Source: UBA5078 sp963977405
GTDB lineage: Bacteria; Pseudomonadota; Gammaproteobacteria; Pseudomonadales; Pseudohongiellaceae
Length of the DNA stretch: 20,624 nt
Direction of reading: 5' to 3'
NCBI GenBank assembly: GCA_963977405.1
Contig: CAXBOY010000052.1
Span: 1-20,624 of the forward strand
Below the pieces are notes generated by a model that searched no databases, was not told where the DNA came from, and worked only from the letters and a program-made list of their open reading frames with translations. Positions 7,089 to 14,176 of the stretch are shown in pieces (position 1 is the first letter of the stretch; each line of letters begins with the position of its first letter). Both the position numbers and the translations under genes were made by a program.

Positions 7089-9314
7089 ATGAGCTCATCC
7101 CAGAAAAACGCGCAGCAAGCTAGCGCCCTGTCCTTATTCGTCACCTGCTCCAAAGGCCTCGAAGGCCTTCTCGAGAACGAACTACGCGAATGCGGGGCAC
7201 AGCAAGTGCGCCAGAGCGTGGCGGGGGTCTATTGCACAGCGGACCTGCGCGTTGCTTATCGCTTAATCATGTTCTCGCGCCTATGTAATCGCGTAATCTT
7301 ACTGCTTGCCGAAGGCCCAGTGATGAGCGCGGATGACCTATATGACAGCGCTAGTATCGTGGACTGGAGCGATCACTTACTCCCTGGTCACACGCTGTTA
7401 ATCAGCGCCGCCGGCAGTACGGAGCAGCTAATCCACACTCAATTCGTTGCCCAGCGCATAAAGGATGCGATTGTCGATCAGTTCCGCAACAAGGGCCTAG
7501 AGCGACCCAATGTGTCTCGAGACGCACCGGATTTACTTATACACGCGGTAATCAAGAAGGATCGCTTGAGCCTTGGTATCGACTTGGCTGGCGCAAGCCT
7601 TCACCGTCGCAATTACCGATTGGAACAGGGTGAAGCACCTCTGAAAGAGACACTCGCCGCAGCACTACTCATGCGCGCTGGCTGGCCACAACGTGACAAC
7701 ATAAAGCCCACACTCTACGACCCAATGTGTGGTTCCGGCACATTATTGATAGAGGGCGCGTTGATGGCGCTCGATATAGCTCCGGGCCTAATACGCGAGA
7801 GCGTCCTGCCCCCCTGGCCTCATCATCAACTACAGATTTGGCAAGAAGTACACCAGGAGGCCGAGGCTCGCAAGGCTGCTGCGAAAGACTGGCAGGGCAT
7901 GACCATAGGCTCCGACATCGACCCGCGCGCTATCGACAAGGCACGCCGCAACGCACAGCGCGCAGGCGTGGAAGCTTTCGTTCAATTGAGTGAGGGCGGA
8001 CTCGCACAGACACATTTGACCGAACCACCTACCCTGGTAATCTGCAACCCGCCCTATGCTGAGCGCCTCGGGGAGCAGACTGAAGTCGAACTCCTCTACA
8101 CAGAGCTAGGTACTTGGTTGCATGAGAATGCTTTAGGCGCTAGCGCAGCCATTTTCACCGCCAAACCCGAGTGGGGTAAATTACTCGGCATACATAGCCA
8201 TAAGCAATACGCCCTCTTCAATGGCGCCTTGCCGGCTAAACTCTTGCTGATGCGCATAGATGCGGACAGCATCTACAACAAACGCCAACAACAAACGCCT
8301 GCGCCCTACGCCGAGAGAGCATCTCGCATAGCTCAGCCTCAAATTGAATTAGATAATGGCGCACAGATGTTCGCCAATAGACTGCGCAAGAACCTGCGCA
8401 GCCTTGGCAAATGGGCGCGTACGCAAGGTCATGAATGCTATCGCCTCTACGACGCTGATATGCCCGAATACGCGTTTGCGATCGACTGTTACGGCACCCA
8501 TATTCATATGCAGGAATATAAAGCGCCCGCCACTATCAGCGATGAGGATGCCGCCGAACGTCGCCGTCAGGCCTATCAGGCCCTTTGCGTAGTGATGCAA
8601 GACGCTTTGCAGATTCCGCCACAACAGATCACTCTCAAGGTTCGCGAGAAGCAAAAGGGTAGCGAGCAGTATCGGCCTACCCATAAGGAAGGTGAAGACT
8701 TCGAGGTGCAGGAAGGCGAGGCGCGTTTTATCGTGAACTTGGAGCGCTACTTAGACACGGGGCTGTTTCTCGACCACCGCCCCATACGCCAATGGATCTA
8801 CCAGCACAGCCGTAACTGCCGCTTCCTGAACCTATATTGCTACACGGCGACTGCCAGCGTGCACGCAGCCTTGGGCGGTGCAGTGTCCACTACAAGCGTA
8901 GATCTGTCGCGCACCTATTTGCAGTGGGCACAGCGCAATTTCGAGCTCAACAATATCGACATGAGTGAGCATGCCTTGGTGCAGACCGACTGCCTGAGCT
9001 ACCTACAGGAAGCACAGGAAGAGTTTGACCTTATCTTCCTAGACCCACCCACCTTCTCAAACTCCAAGAGCACCGAGAATGTACTGGATATACAGCGCGA
9101 TCATCAGGAGCTAATCGGCCACTGCATGCGTGTGCTAGCACCTAATGGCCTGCTGATATTCTCCAATAATCACCGCCGCTTCCAGCTCGACGAGGAAGTA
9201 AGCGAGAATTACCTAGTCCAGGACTGCTCGCCGGCCAGTATCGATAAGGATTTTGCCCGCAACCCCAAGATTCATCGCACTTGGTTTATACGCCACCGCG
9301 AAGAAACTGCTTAA
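7089..9314 (+). CDS. rlmL: Bifunctional 23S rRNA methyltransferase RlmKL (m2G2445 / m7G2069)
   Basis: A 741-residue fused enzyme (E. coli RlmKL is 702) that methylates G2445 on N2 and G2069 on N7 of 23S rRNA. A THUMP RNA-binding domain (LFVTCSKGLEGLLENEL onward, about residues 15-160) leads into the RlmL half, with SAM motif DPMCGSGTLLIEGA near residue 211 and catalytic NPPYAERLG near 319. The RlmK half follows, with LNLYCYTATASVHAAL near 580 and IFLDPPTFSNSK near 650. ATG 7089, four bases after the upstream stop, gives the family N-terminus (MSSSQKN, then the THUMP domain). The same frame is open to 7020, inside the previous gene, but that extension is not family-like. The tight spacing suggests it is the last gene of the methyltransferase-VTT-rlmKL operon. 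No clear T-tailed terminator follows. Confidence 0.97.
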   Translation: MSSSQKNAQQASALSLFVTCSKGLEGLLENELRECGAQQVRQSVAGVYCTADLRVAYRLIMFSRLCNRVILLLAEGPVMSADDLYDSASIVDWSDHLLPGHTLLISAAGSTEQLIHTQFVAQRIKDAIVDQFRNKGLERPNVSRDAPDLLIHAVIKKDRLSLGIDLAGASLHRRNYRLEQGEAPLKETLAAALLMRAGWPQRDNIKPTLYDPMCGSGTLLIEGALMALDIAPGLIRESVLPPWPHHQLQIWQEVHQEAEARKAAAKDWQGMTIGSDIDPRAIDKARRNAQRAGVEAFVQLSEGGLAQTHLTEPPTLVICNPPYAERLGEQTEVELLYTELGTWLHENALGASAAIFTAKPEWGKLLGIHSHKQYALFNGALPAKLLLMRIDADSIYNKRQQQTPAPYAERASRIAQPQIELDNGAQMFANRLRKNLRSLGKWARTQGHECYRLYDADMPEYAFAIDCYGTHIHMQEYKAPATISDEDAAERRRQAYQALCVVMQDALQIPPQQITLKVREKQKGSEQYRPTHKEGEDFEVQEGEARFIVNLERYLDTGLFLDHRPIRQWIYQHSRNCRFLNLYCYTATASVHAALGGAVSTTSVDLSRTYLQWAQRNFELNNIDMSEHALVQTDCLSYLQEAQEEFDLIFLDPPTFSNSKSTENVLDIQRDHQELIGHCMRVLAPNGLLIFSNNHRRFQLDEEVSENYLVQDCSPASIDKDFARNPKIHRTWFIRHREETA

Positions 9315-9438
9315 TTATGCAATCGATGATTGCGTCGTGTGCTCAGGCTGTTTAATCTTGGGCAATGCGATGCGCTTTCACAGCACTGCAAGGCCCCGCA
9401 AAAAACCGTTTACCCTAATAACAATAAGGGATATCCCA

Positions 9439-10146
9439 ATGCGTATACGAACAATTTTGACCCAGTCCAGTCTCGCCGTTTGCGGCCTGATGTTCTACCT
9501 CTCCAACAGCCCCGTTAGCATTGCTGCCGAAGCTGCGGAAACTCCCGGTCCAAACGACCGTGTGGTTCCTATCCTGCAAGAGCCACGTCACCGCACCATG
9601 CATAAAGATGGTGATATTCGACTACTCGATGTACAGATCAATCCAGGCGACATGACCTTATTCCATACCCATGATGCGGCGATCATGTACACGTTCATCA
9701 GCTCGGGCACTGGTCCGTCAGAGGGACGGATCTCCAGCAACACCGATTATGTGCAGGAGAATTTTACTCACCAAGTAGCCAACCAAGGCCCTGGGCTGTT
9801 CCGCATCATTGCACTGACTAATTACGGCCCTGCTATGGGCTCATTGACAAGTGATCGACCAACAGGTCTTGCAGGCGAGCCAGAATTAGAGAATCTGTAT
9901 TTCCGCTCTTACCGCGTCACGCTCGCTCCAGGCGAGACTTCGGCTCCGCAGACCCATAAAAACCCCAGCGTAGTCGTACAGGTTACCGAAGGCTTAACAC
10001 ACGTCACTCGCACCGACGGCATAACCGCCGAACTCACGGCCAATGGTGACTGGGCATGGCGTGAACCAAACGGCGCCTATCAGATCAAGAACATGGGCTC
10101 GGTGCCTGTGGAATTAGTGATCAACGAAGCCCGGCGCGCGATGTAG
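9439..10146 (+). CDS. Secreted two-cupin protein of unknown function
   Basis: A 235-residue protein with a signal peptide (MRIRTILTQSSLAVCGLMF, then a small-residue segment ending near IAAEA). It is therefore probably periplasmic. Two cupin barrels can be recognised. The first has LFHTHDAAIMYTFISSG, with His76 and His78 as likely metal ligands. The second has TSAPQTHKNPSVVVQVTEG, with only His173, so its metal site is probably degenerate. ATG 9439 is chosen because AAGGG lies eight bases upstream; the frame is open to 9253, but that stretch overlaps the end of rlmKL and hides the signal peptide. A second, smaller cupin gene follows 77 bases later on the same strand. I do not recognise the substrate or reaction. 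Confidence 0.8.
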   Translation: MRIRTILTQSSLAVCGLMFYLSNSPVSIAAEAAETPGPNDRVVPILQEPRHRTMHKDGDIRLLDVQINPGDMTLFHTHDAAIMYTFISSGTGPSEGRISSNTDYVQENFTHQVANQGPGLFRIIALTNYGPAMGSLTSDRPTGLAGEPELENLYFRSYRVTLAPGETSAPQTHKNPSVVVQVTEGLTHVTRTDGITAELTANGDWAWREPNGAYQIKNMGSVPVELVINEARRAM

Positions 10147-10182
10147 TCGTTGCGCTTTTCTTAAGTTGAGTCAGTTTGTGTT

Positions 10183-10203
10183 CGGCGGGCTCTGCGCCCG
10201 CCG
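10183..10203 (+). terminator. GC-rich hairpin between the two cupin genes (weak terminator or attenuator)
   Basis: An 8-bp perfect stem (cggcgggc 10183-10190 with gcccgccg 10196-10203) with the five-base loop tctgc lies 36 bases after the first cupin stop. It is followed only by GTTGTTCT, not a proper T-run. It may terminate partly, or stabilise the 3' end of the upstream message. It sits just before the ribosome site GGAG of the next gene. Confidence 0.4.
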
Positions 10204-10223
10204 GTTGTTCTGACGGAGATCCC

Positions 10224-10607
10224 ATGCAAACATTTACCAAGACTGTGTTATTCACCGATGCGGACGGTCACGCGAAATTCCGCAACGAAGAAGTTCCCCT
10301 AACCGAAGGCACCCCCGAAGTTCGGCTGTCACGCGAATTCGCGGCACAAGAGTTGCAATTGCGCGAAAGCCCAGTTGGCTTTCGTAGCGAGATGCACTGC
10401 ACCAGCTCCCCGCAGTGGCTATTCGTTCTAAGTGGCGCGATGGAGATTGGATTAGCAGACGGGAGTACGCGTCTTTTTAAGGCGGGCGAGCACTTTTATT
10501 CAGCGGACCTATTACCCGCGAAAACTGTTTTTGACCCAGCCACTCACGGACACTGGAGTCGCCAAGTCGGCGACGTGCCATTAGTCACTCTTTTCGTAAA
10601 AGATTAG
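10224..10607 (+). CDS. Small cupin-domain protein
   Basis: A 127-residue single-domain cupin without a signal peptide, so cytosolic. The core is SEMHCTSSPQWLFVLSGAME, followed by LADGSTRLFKAGEHFY (the G-D/E turn of the second cupin motif) and THGHWSRQVGDVPLVTLFV near the C-terminus. This pattern (H..PQ..FVLSG with a later GH.S/T) is that of a widespread family of small bacterial cupins with no assigned reaction. ATG 10224 follows GGAG by six bases, which decides the start over the frame opening at 10176. It may be co-expressed with the secreted cupin 77 bases upstream. Its stop overlaps the stop of the convergent ATP-grasp gene by four bases. Confidence 0.82.
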   Translation: MQTFTKTVLFTDADGHAKFRNEEVPLTEGTPEVRLSREFAAQELQLRESPVGFRSEMHCTSSPQWLFVLSGAMEIGLADGSTRLFKAGEHFYSADLLPAKTVFDPATHGHWSRQVGDVPLVTLFVKD

Positions 10608-11764
10608 TTGGCCGCGTCTGGCGCTGCTAACTCAATAATGAGTTCGCGCTCGATAAGCTCGTGTAGTGCAAGTCTTTCTTCTGGACTGGCACTGGCATGT
10701 ACAACATAGCCAGTGTCATGCCCCAAGCTTGTACGTGCCGGGAGCTTCTCCCCCACCTTCACCTTCAAGCGAAACTCCCGAACGCCTTGTTCGTCTAGGA
10801 TTCGCGATTTCCCTCTAACCGCACTCACAAGCCCTGCCCCCGGATAGAGAACTTCCGAGGCGGCGAACTGACTGGCATGTTCCGGGAAATCAAAGGCCTC
10901 ACCCAACTCCATCGCCACGAAGGCGGCCCAAGGATTGAAGTCCCACGCATGGCTGATCGCGTTCATGATATAGCCGCCGGGCGGACGCAGTGCAACCTCA
11001 CCGAACAAGGGACCATTCTGGGTAAGGTACAACTCCAAATGAGTCATGCCCCATGCGACTCCTAGCGCTGAGATCACTCGCTCATTCATAGCAAGTAACG
11101 TATCGCTTAACCCCTTATCCAGAACCGCCGGTACAAAATTGCTATGCCCCTTGCGGTGATAGGCCGTGATATTTGTAAATTGAATATCGCCATTGTCAAT
11201 AAAGGATTCGACACTTACTTCGGGCGCATTGATATAGCGTTCTAGGATGCAGCCACCCTGCTCGCCAGGCACATAGTCTTGCTCGCGTTCGAGCAATGTT
11301 AAGCCCCTGCCTCCCGAGGACTTGCGGAATTTGCGCACCACTGGCGACCCTAGCTCAGCGAACACCTGCCTTGGGTCGAGGTCTGGAGAGTCTGCAAGGA
11401 AGCGCGTCATGGGAATACCAAAACCGGCGAGGTGCTGCTTCATATGGAGCTTATCGCGACAACGCGTGCCGGTGGCGGCACTGGAAAGTCGTGCGCCAAC
11501 CTGGCGACGGGCAACGGCTGCTGGTAGTACGGAGGACTCAGTGCCAGCAATCACATGGGTGAAACGCTGGCCTGAAAAAGACTTGCGGATCTGCTCGCGG
11601 TTTTTTTCTGCGGAATTCCAAAAGGGAGCGATCACACTCTTTTGCCCGGCGCTGACATTGAACACTTGTCGATTCTGCCAGATCGAGAAAGGAATGCGTC
11701 GCTCACGCAACTCATCTATGAGCCCACGGCGTGGTCCGATTACTAGTACATGGTAGTCTTTCAT
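10604..11764 (-). CDS. ATP-grasp domain ligase of unknown substrate
   Basis: A 386-residue soluble protein with a complete ATP-grasp layout. It has a Rossmann-like N-terminal domain (YHVLVIGPRRGLIDELRERRIP), then the ATP-binding lysine/glycine loop RKFRKSSGGRGLTLLE (Lys145), the strand CILERYINAPEVSVESF, and the metal/ATP site HLELYLTQNGPLFGEVALRPPGG with Glu256. Enzymes of this fold join a carboxylate to an amine, thiol or other group using ATP. Alanine occupies the position of the common Asn metal ligand (E-x-N-x-R), so the metal site is atypical, as in PurT/PurK-like members. ATG 11764 is preferred over a TTG at 11779; neither has a strong ribosome site. The gene lies 33 bases after a lysine-rich microprotein gene on the same strand. 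The product is unknown; a peptide or amino-acid ligase is a guess. Confidence 0.82.
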   Translation of the reverse strand: MKDYHVLVIGPRRGLIDELRERRIPFSIWQNRQVFNVSAGQKSVIAPFWNSAEKNREQIRKSFSGQRFTHVIAGTESSVLPAAVARRQVGARLSSAATGTRCRDKLHMKQHLAGFGIPMTRFLADSPDLDPRQVFAELGSPVVRKFRKSSGGRGLTLLEREQDYVPGEQGGCILERYINAPEVSVESFIDNGDIQFTNITAYHRKGHSNFVPAVLDKGLSDTLLAMNERVISALGVAWGMTHLELYLTQNGPLFGEVALRPPGGYIMNAISHAWDFNPWAAFVAMELGEAFDFPEHASQFAASEVLYPGAGLVSAVRGKSRILDEQGVREFRLKVKVGEKLPARTSLGHDTGYVVHASASPEERLALHELIERELIIELAAPDAAN

Positions 11765-11797
11765 CAATAACACAGCCAAGGATCTACGAGCTTAGGG

Positions 11798-11905
11798 TCA
11801 ATCGACTCGGGACTCTTTCTTTACTTTCTTAGCGACTTTTTTCTCTTTTGAAGATAAGGCAGGTTTTTTCTTTACTTCTTTCTTGGCATTGCGCTCTTTG
11901 GACAT
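11798..11905 (-). CDS. Lysine-rich 35-residue small protein
   Basis: A short gene with good signals: ATG 11905 preceded by AAGGTG seven bases upstream, 35 codons, stop TGA at 11800-11798. The product begins MSKERNAKKEVKKKPALSSK and continues with EKKVAKKVKK. Roughly 40% of residues are lysine, with almost no hydrophobics, so it is a very basic, probably unfolded or helical cytosolic protein that could bind nucleic acid or ribosomes. I have the impression that similar tiny Lys-rich proteins exist in other gammaproteobacteria, but I cannot check this. It is 33 bases upstream of the ATP-grasp gene and probably shares its transcript. Confidence 0.7.
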   Translation of the reverse strand: MSKERNAKKEVKKKPALSSKEKKVAKKVKKESRVD

Positions 11906-12048
11906 GATGAATCACCTTAACATCAGGATTGGAGACCACGAAGGTGGCACCGGAGCGGATACTTTAACCCTTCCCTCTGAGCCTTTTCAATACATCATCA
12001 ATGTCGTGAGAAAGAATATTTTCAAACGTCATTAGCGCAGACACAATA

Positions 12049-12079
12049 TCCGACACGAGGCACGTTGCTTCGTGTCGGA
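12049..12079 (-). terminator. Strong hairpin downstream of efp
   Basis: A perfect 10-bp stem (tccgacacga 12049-12058 with tcgtgtcgga 12070-12079) can be extended by a G-T wobble and two or three inner pairs. It lies 24 bases past the efp stop. On the minus strand it is followed by TATTGTGTCTG, which is only modestly T-rich. It is probably the efp transcript end, either as a weak intrinsic terminator or as a stabilising 3' hairpin. Confidence 0.6.
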
Positions 12080-12102
12080 ACTATGCAAATCGAGCGCTAA
12101 TA

Positions 12103-12669
12103 CTAGCCCTTGATGCGCGACTTGTACTCGCCAGTACGAGTATCTAGCTCAACAGAATCGCCGATCTCACAGAAAGCAGAAACACTCATTTCGTGTCCAC
12201 TTTTCAGACGCGCTGTCTTCATCACTTTGCCGGATGTATCTCCGCGTGCCGAAGGCTCTGTATATTCGATTTCGCGAACGATAGTATTAGGCAGGTCGAT
12301 GGAGATTACCTTGCCGTTGTAGAACACCGCAGCACAAATATCTTCCATGCCATCTTCGATATAGTCGATCACGTTATCGAGATCATCTTTCGCAATCTCG
12401 ATCTGTTCGTAATCGGAGTCTACGAAGACATACATAGGATCTGCGAAGTAAGAGTAGGTCACCTCTTTCTGCTCGAGTATGACCATTTCGAATTTGTCGT
12501 CGGCCTTATAGACAGTCTCGGTTGCGACGCCATTGAGTAGGTTTTTCAGCTTCATTTTACAAACGGCAGAGTTACGGCCGGATTTGTTAAACTCAGTCTT
12601 CTGCACCTTCCAAGGTGAACCGTCGATCATCATGACCTGTCCGGCACGGATTTCTTGCGCTGTTTTCAT
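12103..12669 (-). CDS. efp: Elongation factor P (arginine-rhamnosylated type)
   Basis: A 188-residue EF-P, the normal length. It binds stalled ribosomes between the P and E sites and promotes peptide-bond formation at polyproline stretches. The KOW-like N-terminal domain carries FNKSGRNSAV with Arg32 at the tip of the modified loop. This is arginine, as in Pseudomonas, rather than the Lys34 of E. coli that is beta-lysylated by EpmA. The two OB domains follow, ending in the signature CEIGDSVELDTRTGEYKSRIKG. The chain closely resembles Pseudomonas EF-P (MKTAQE start, TYSYFADPMYVF). The gene lies 60 bases downstream of earP on the same strand, which agrees with the modification type. The ribosome site is weak (GAG upstream of ACTTTACCA-ATG). 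Confidence 0.97.
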   Translation of the reverse strand: MKTAQEIRAGQVMMIDGSPWKVQKTEFNKSGRNSAVCKMKLKNLLNGVATETVYKADDKFEMVILEQKEVTYSYFADPMYVFVDSDYEQIEIAKDDLDNVIDYIEDGMEDICAAVFYNGKVISIDLPNTIVREIEYTEPSARGDTSGKVMKTARLKSGHEMSVSAFCEIGDSVELDTRTGEYKSRIKG

Positions 12670-12729
12670 TGGTAAAGTCTCGATTTCATGTTTTGTAAAA
12701 CTTTCATTTGGGCTTGGGTCTTCTGACCT

Positions 12730-13947
12730 TTAACAGGCGCCATCCGTACCGTTAATCTCGCCTCTTTCGCGATAAAACTGTACTAGATTAGCGGCTAGAT
12801 CAGGCCTCTGGGCCAGTTTTTGCTGCCAGCTCCGAGCCTGTCGTTGCAGGGCCGGAAGTTGTGGCCGCAGATGATGCCATAGATCGCGACAATCTTCACC
12901 TTGATTCCAGCAACTCCAAAAGCTGTGCAAAGTGGCCTCCGCCTTACTTTTCTCGCTATATAGAGAGAAGAATGCCTCCATTTTGGGCAGATGGGCGTCC
13001 TGATGCTGAGGATACAGATGCCATAACATTGGCTTGCCTGCGAACTGCGCCCTGACAAAGGAGTCCTCACCTCGCACAATATTGAAATCACAAAGGCTCA
13101 GCAGGCGATCGTAGTCGTCTTGATCTGAGAAAGGCAGCACTACAAGGGTGAGCGAGCCACGCCCTAGCACGGTGCCCGGCAGCGGCTCCTCATCTAGTTC
13201 GAAGAAAGATTGCACGCTGCGCAGGCTGCGACCCTCGGGAACGAGACAAAGTGTACTTTCGGCCGCCTCCTCCAAAGCCGCCAAAAGGCTTAGCAAGGCA
13301 AGCCCCTCGTAGCAAAACAGGGACATCACTAAGCCGCGCCGATCTTCGAACAGCTCATTGGAAAGTGCAAACGGTGCCAAGAAAGCTGCACGGGTAAGGG
13401 GCAAGGCCGACTGCAAGCTGGCATGCCTTTCCAGCAAACCGGCTTCGCGCAGCACCCCCCCAGTACCCTCTACAAAACCCGGGAAGAAAAAAAACTTATT
13501 TAGCCCTACGAGCACACCAGCGGCGTTGGGAACACTCTGCGGAGAAGGCAGCGCATGACAAACTCTCACCCAGTCTTCTGCGCTTAGGTACTCCAAATTC
13601 AACCACAGTGCAGGTGTAGCACTATCGGCCATGGCGCTGATGAGTGAAGAAGGCAAAGAGCAGGCAAAGGCTTCAATGATGACGGCGGAGGATGCTATAC
13701 GCTCAAGTGACTGCGCACTAATTACCCACGGTGAGCGCCAATGACGAAACTGCACGCCTTGCACTACATGGCTATCTTGCGATGCGATGGTAGGCTCCGA
13801 CAGGAAGCGCGCAAGCGCAGCCCAGTCATCTACCCACAGCTCTACGGTGATGCCATACTCTTGTCGCAGCTGCCGCGCGAGTCGCCAACACACACCGATA
13901 TCGCCGTAATTATCAACGGCTGCGCAAAACAATGTCCAAGGGGGCAT
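12730..13947 (-). CDS. earP: EF-P arginine rhamnosyltransferase EarP
   Basis: A protein of about 405 residues with the EarP signatures. At the N-terminus LFCAAVDNYGDIGVCWRLAR holds the two aspartates (Asp12 and Asp16 here, Asp13/Asp17 in Pseudomonas) needed for catalysis. Near the C-terminus, NIVRGEDSFVRAQFAG followed by LWHLYPQ forms the dTDP-rhamnose-binding site. The enzyme is a GT-B inverting glycosyltransferase that transfers rhamnose from dTDP-L-rhamnose to Arg32 of EF-P, activating it for polyproline rescue. ATG 13947 gives the family N-terminus; the frame is open to 14052, but that extension is not family-like. The ribosome site is weak (GAG eight bases upstream). It is transcribed just before efp and divergently from the pyruvate phosphate dikinase gene. 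Confidence 0.95.
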   Translation of the reverse strand: MPPWTLFCAAVDNYGDIGVCWRLARQLRQEYGITVELWVDDWAALARFLSEPTIASQDSHVVQGVQFRHWRSPWVISAQSLERIASSAVIIEAFACSLPSSLISAMADSATPALWLNLEYLSAEDWVRVCHALPSPQSVPNAAGVLVGLNKFFFFPGFVEGTGGVLREAGLLERHASLQSALPLTRAAFLAPFALSNELFEDRRGLVMSLFCYEGLALLSLLAALEEAAESTLCLVPEGRSLRSVQSFFELDEEPLPGTVLGRGSLTLVVLPFSDQDDYDRLLSLCDFNIVRGEDSFVRAQFAGKPMLWHLYPQHQDAHLPKMEAFFSLYSEKSKAEATLHSFWSCWNQGEDCRDLWHHLRPQLPALQRQARSWQQKLAQRPDLAANLVQFYRERGEINGTDGAC

Positions 13948-14176
13948 TTCGACACTCGGAACTGGCTTGTTCTGCAAAGACACGGGGCGCTTCCAAGGGT
14001 TTTGACTGAGCAAGCAAGAATACAGCAGGCACCGCACAAACAAAATATGCATTTAGATTGTTGTTTTTGTTAGCGAATGCAAAGCCTACAAGCCTTGCGG
14101 ACTCTGCTCCGCTATGGATTTTAAAGAGGAGTTGTTTTATCCTTCCGCTCCACTTGTCATGAGCAGACCTGGGACT

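Noticed and set aside
9320..9334. GCAATC-gat-GATTGC hairpin just after the rlmKL stop
   Set aside because: Only six base pairs and no T-run follows on the plus strand; too weak to call a terminator.
14124..14130. AGAGGAG as the ppdK ribosome site
   Set aside because: No ATG, GTG or TTG lies 5-10 bases downstream; the next ATG is 28 bases away. It may be only the Lys-Glu-Glu codons of an upstream reading frame.
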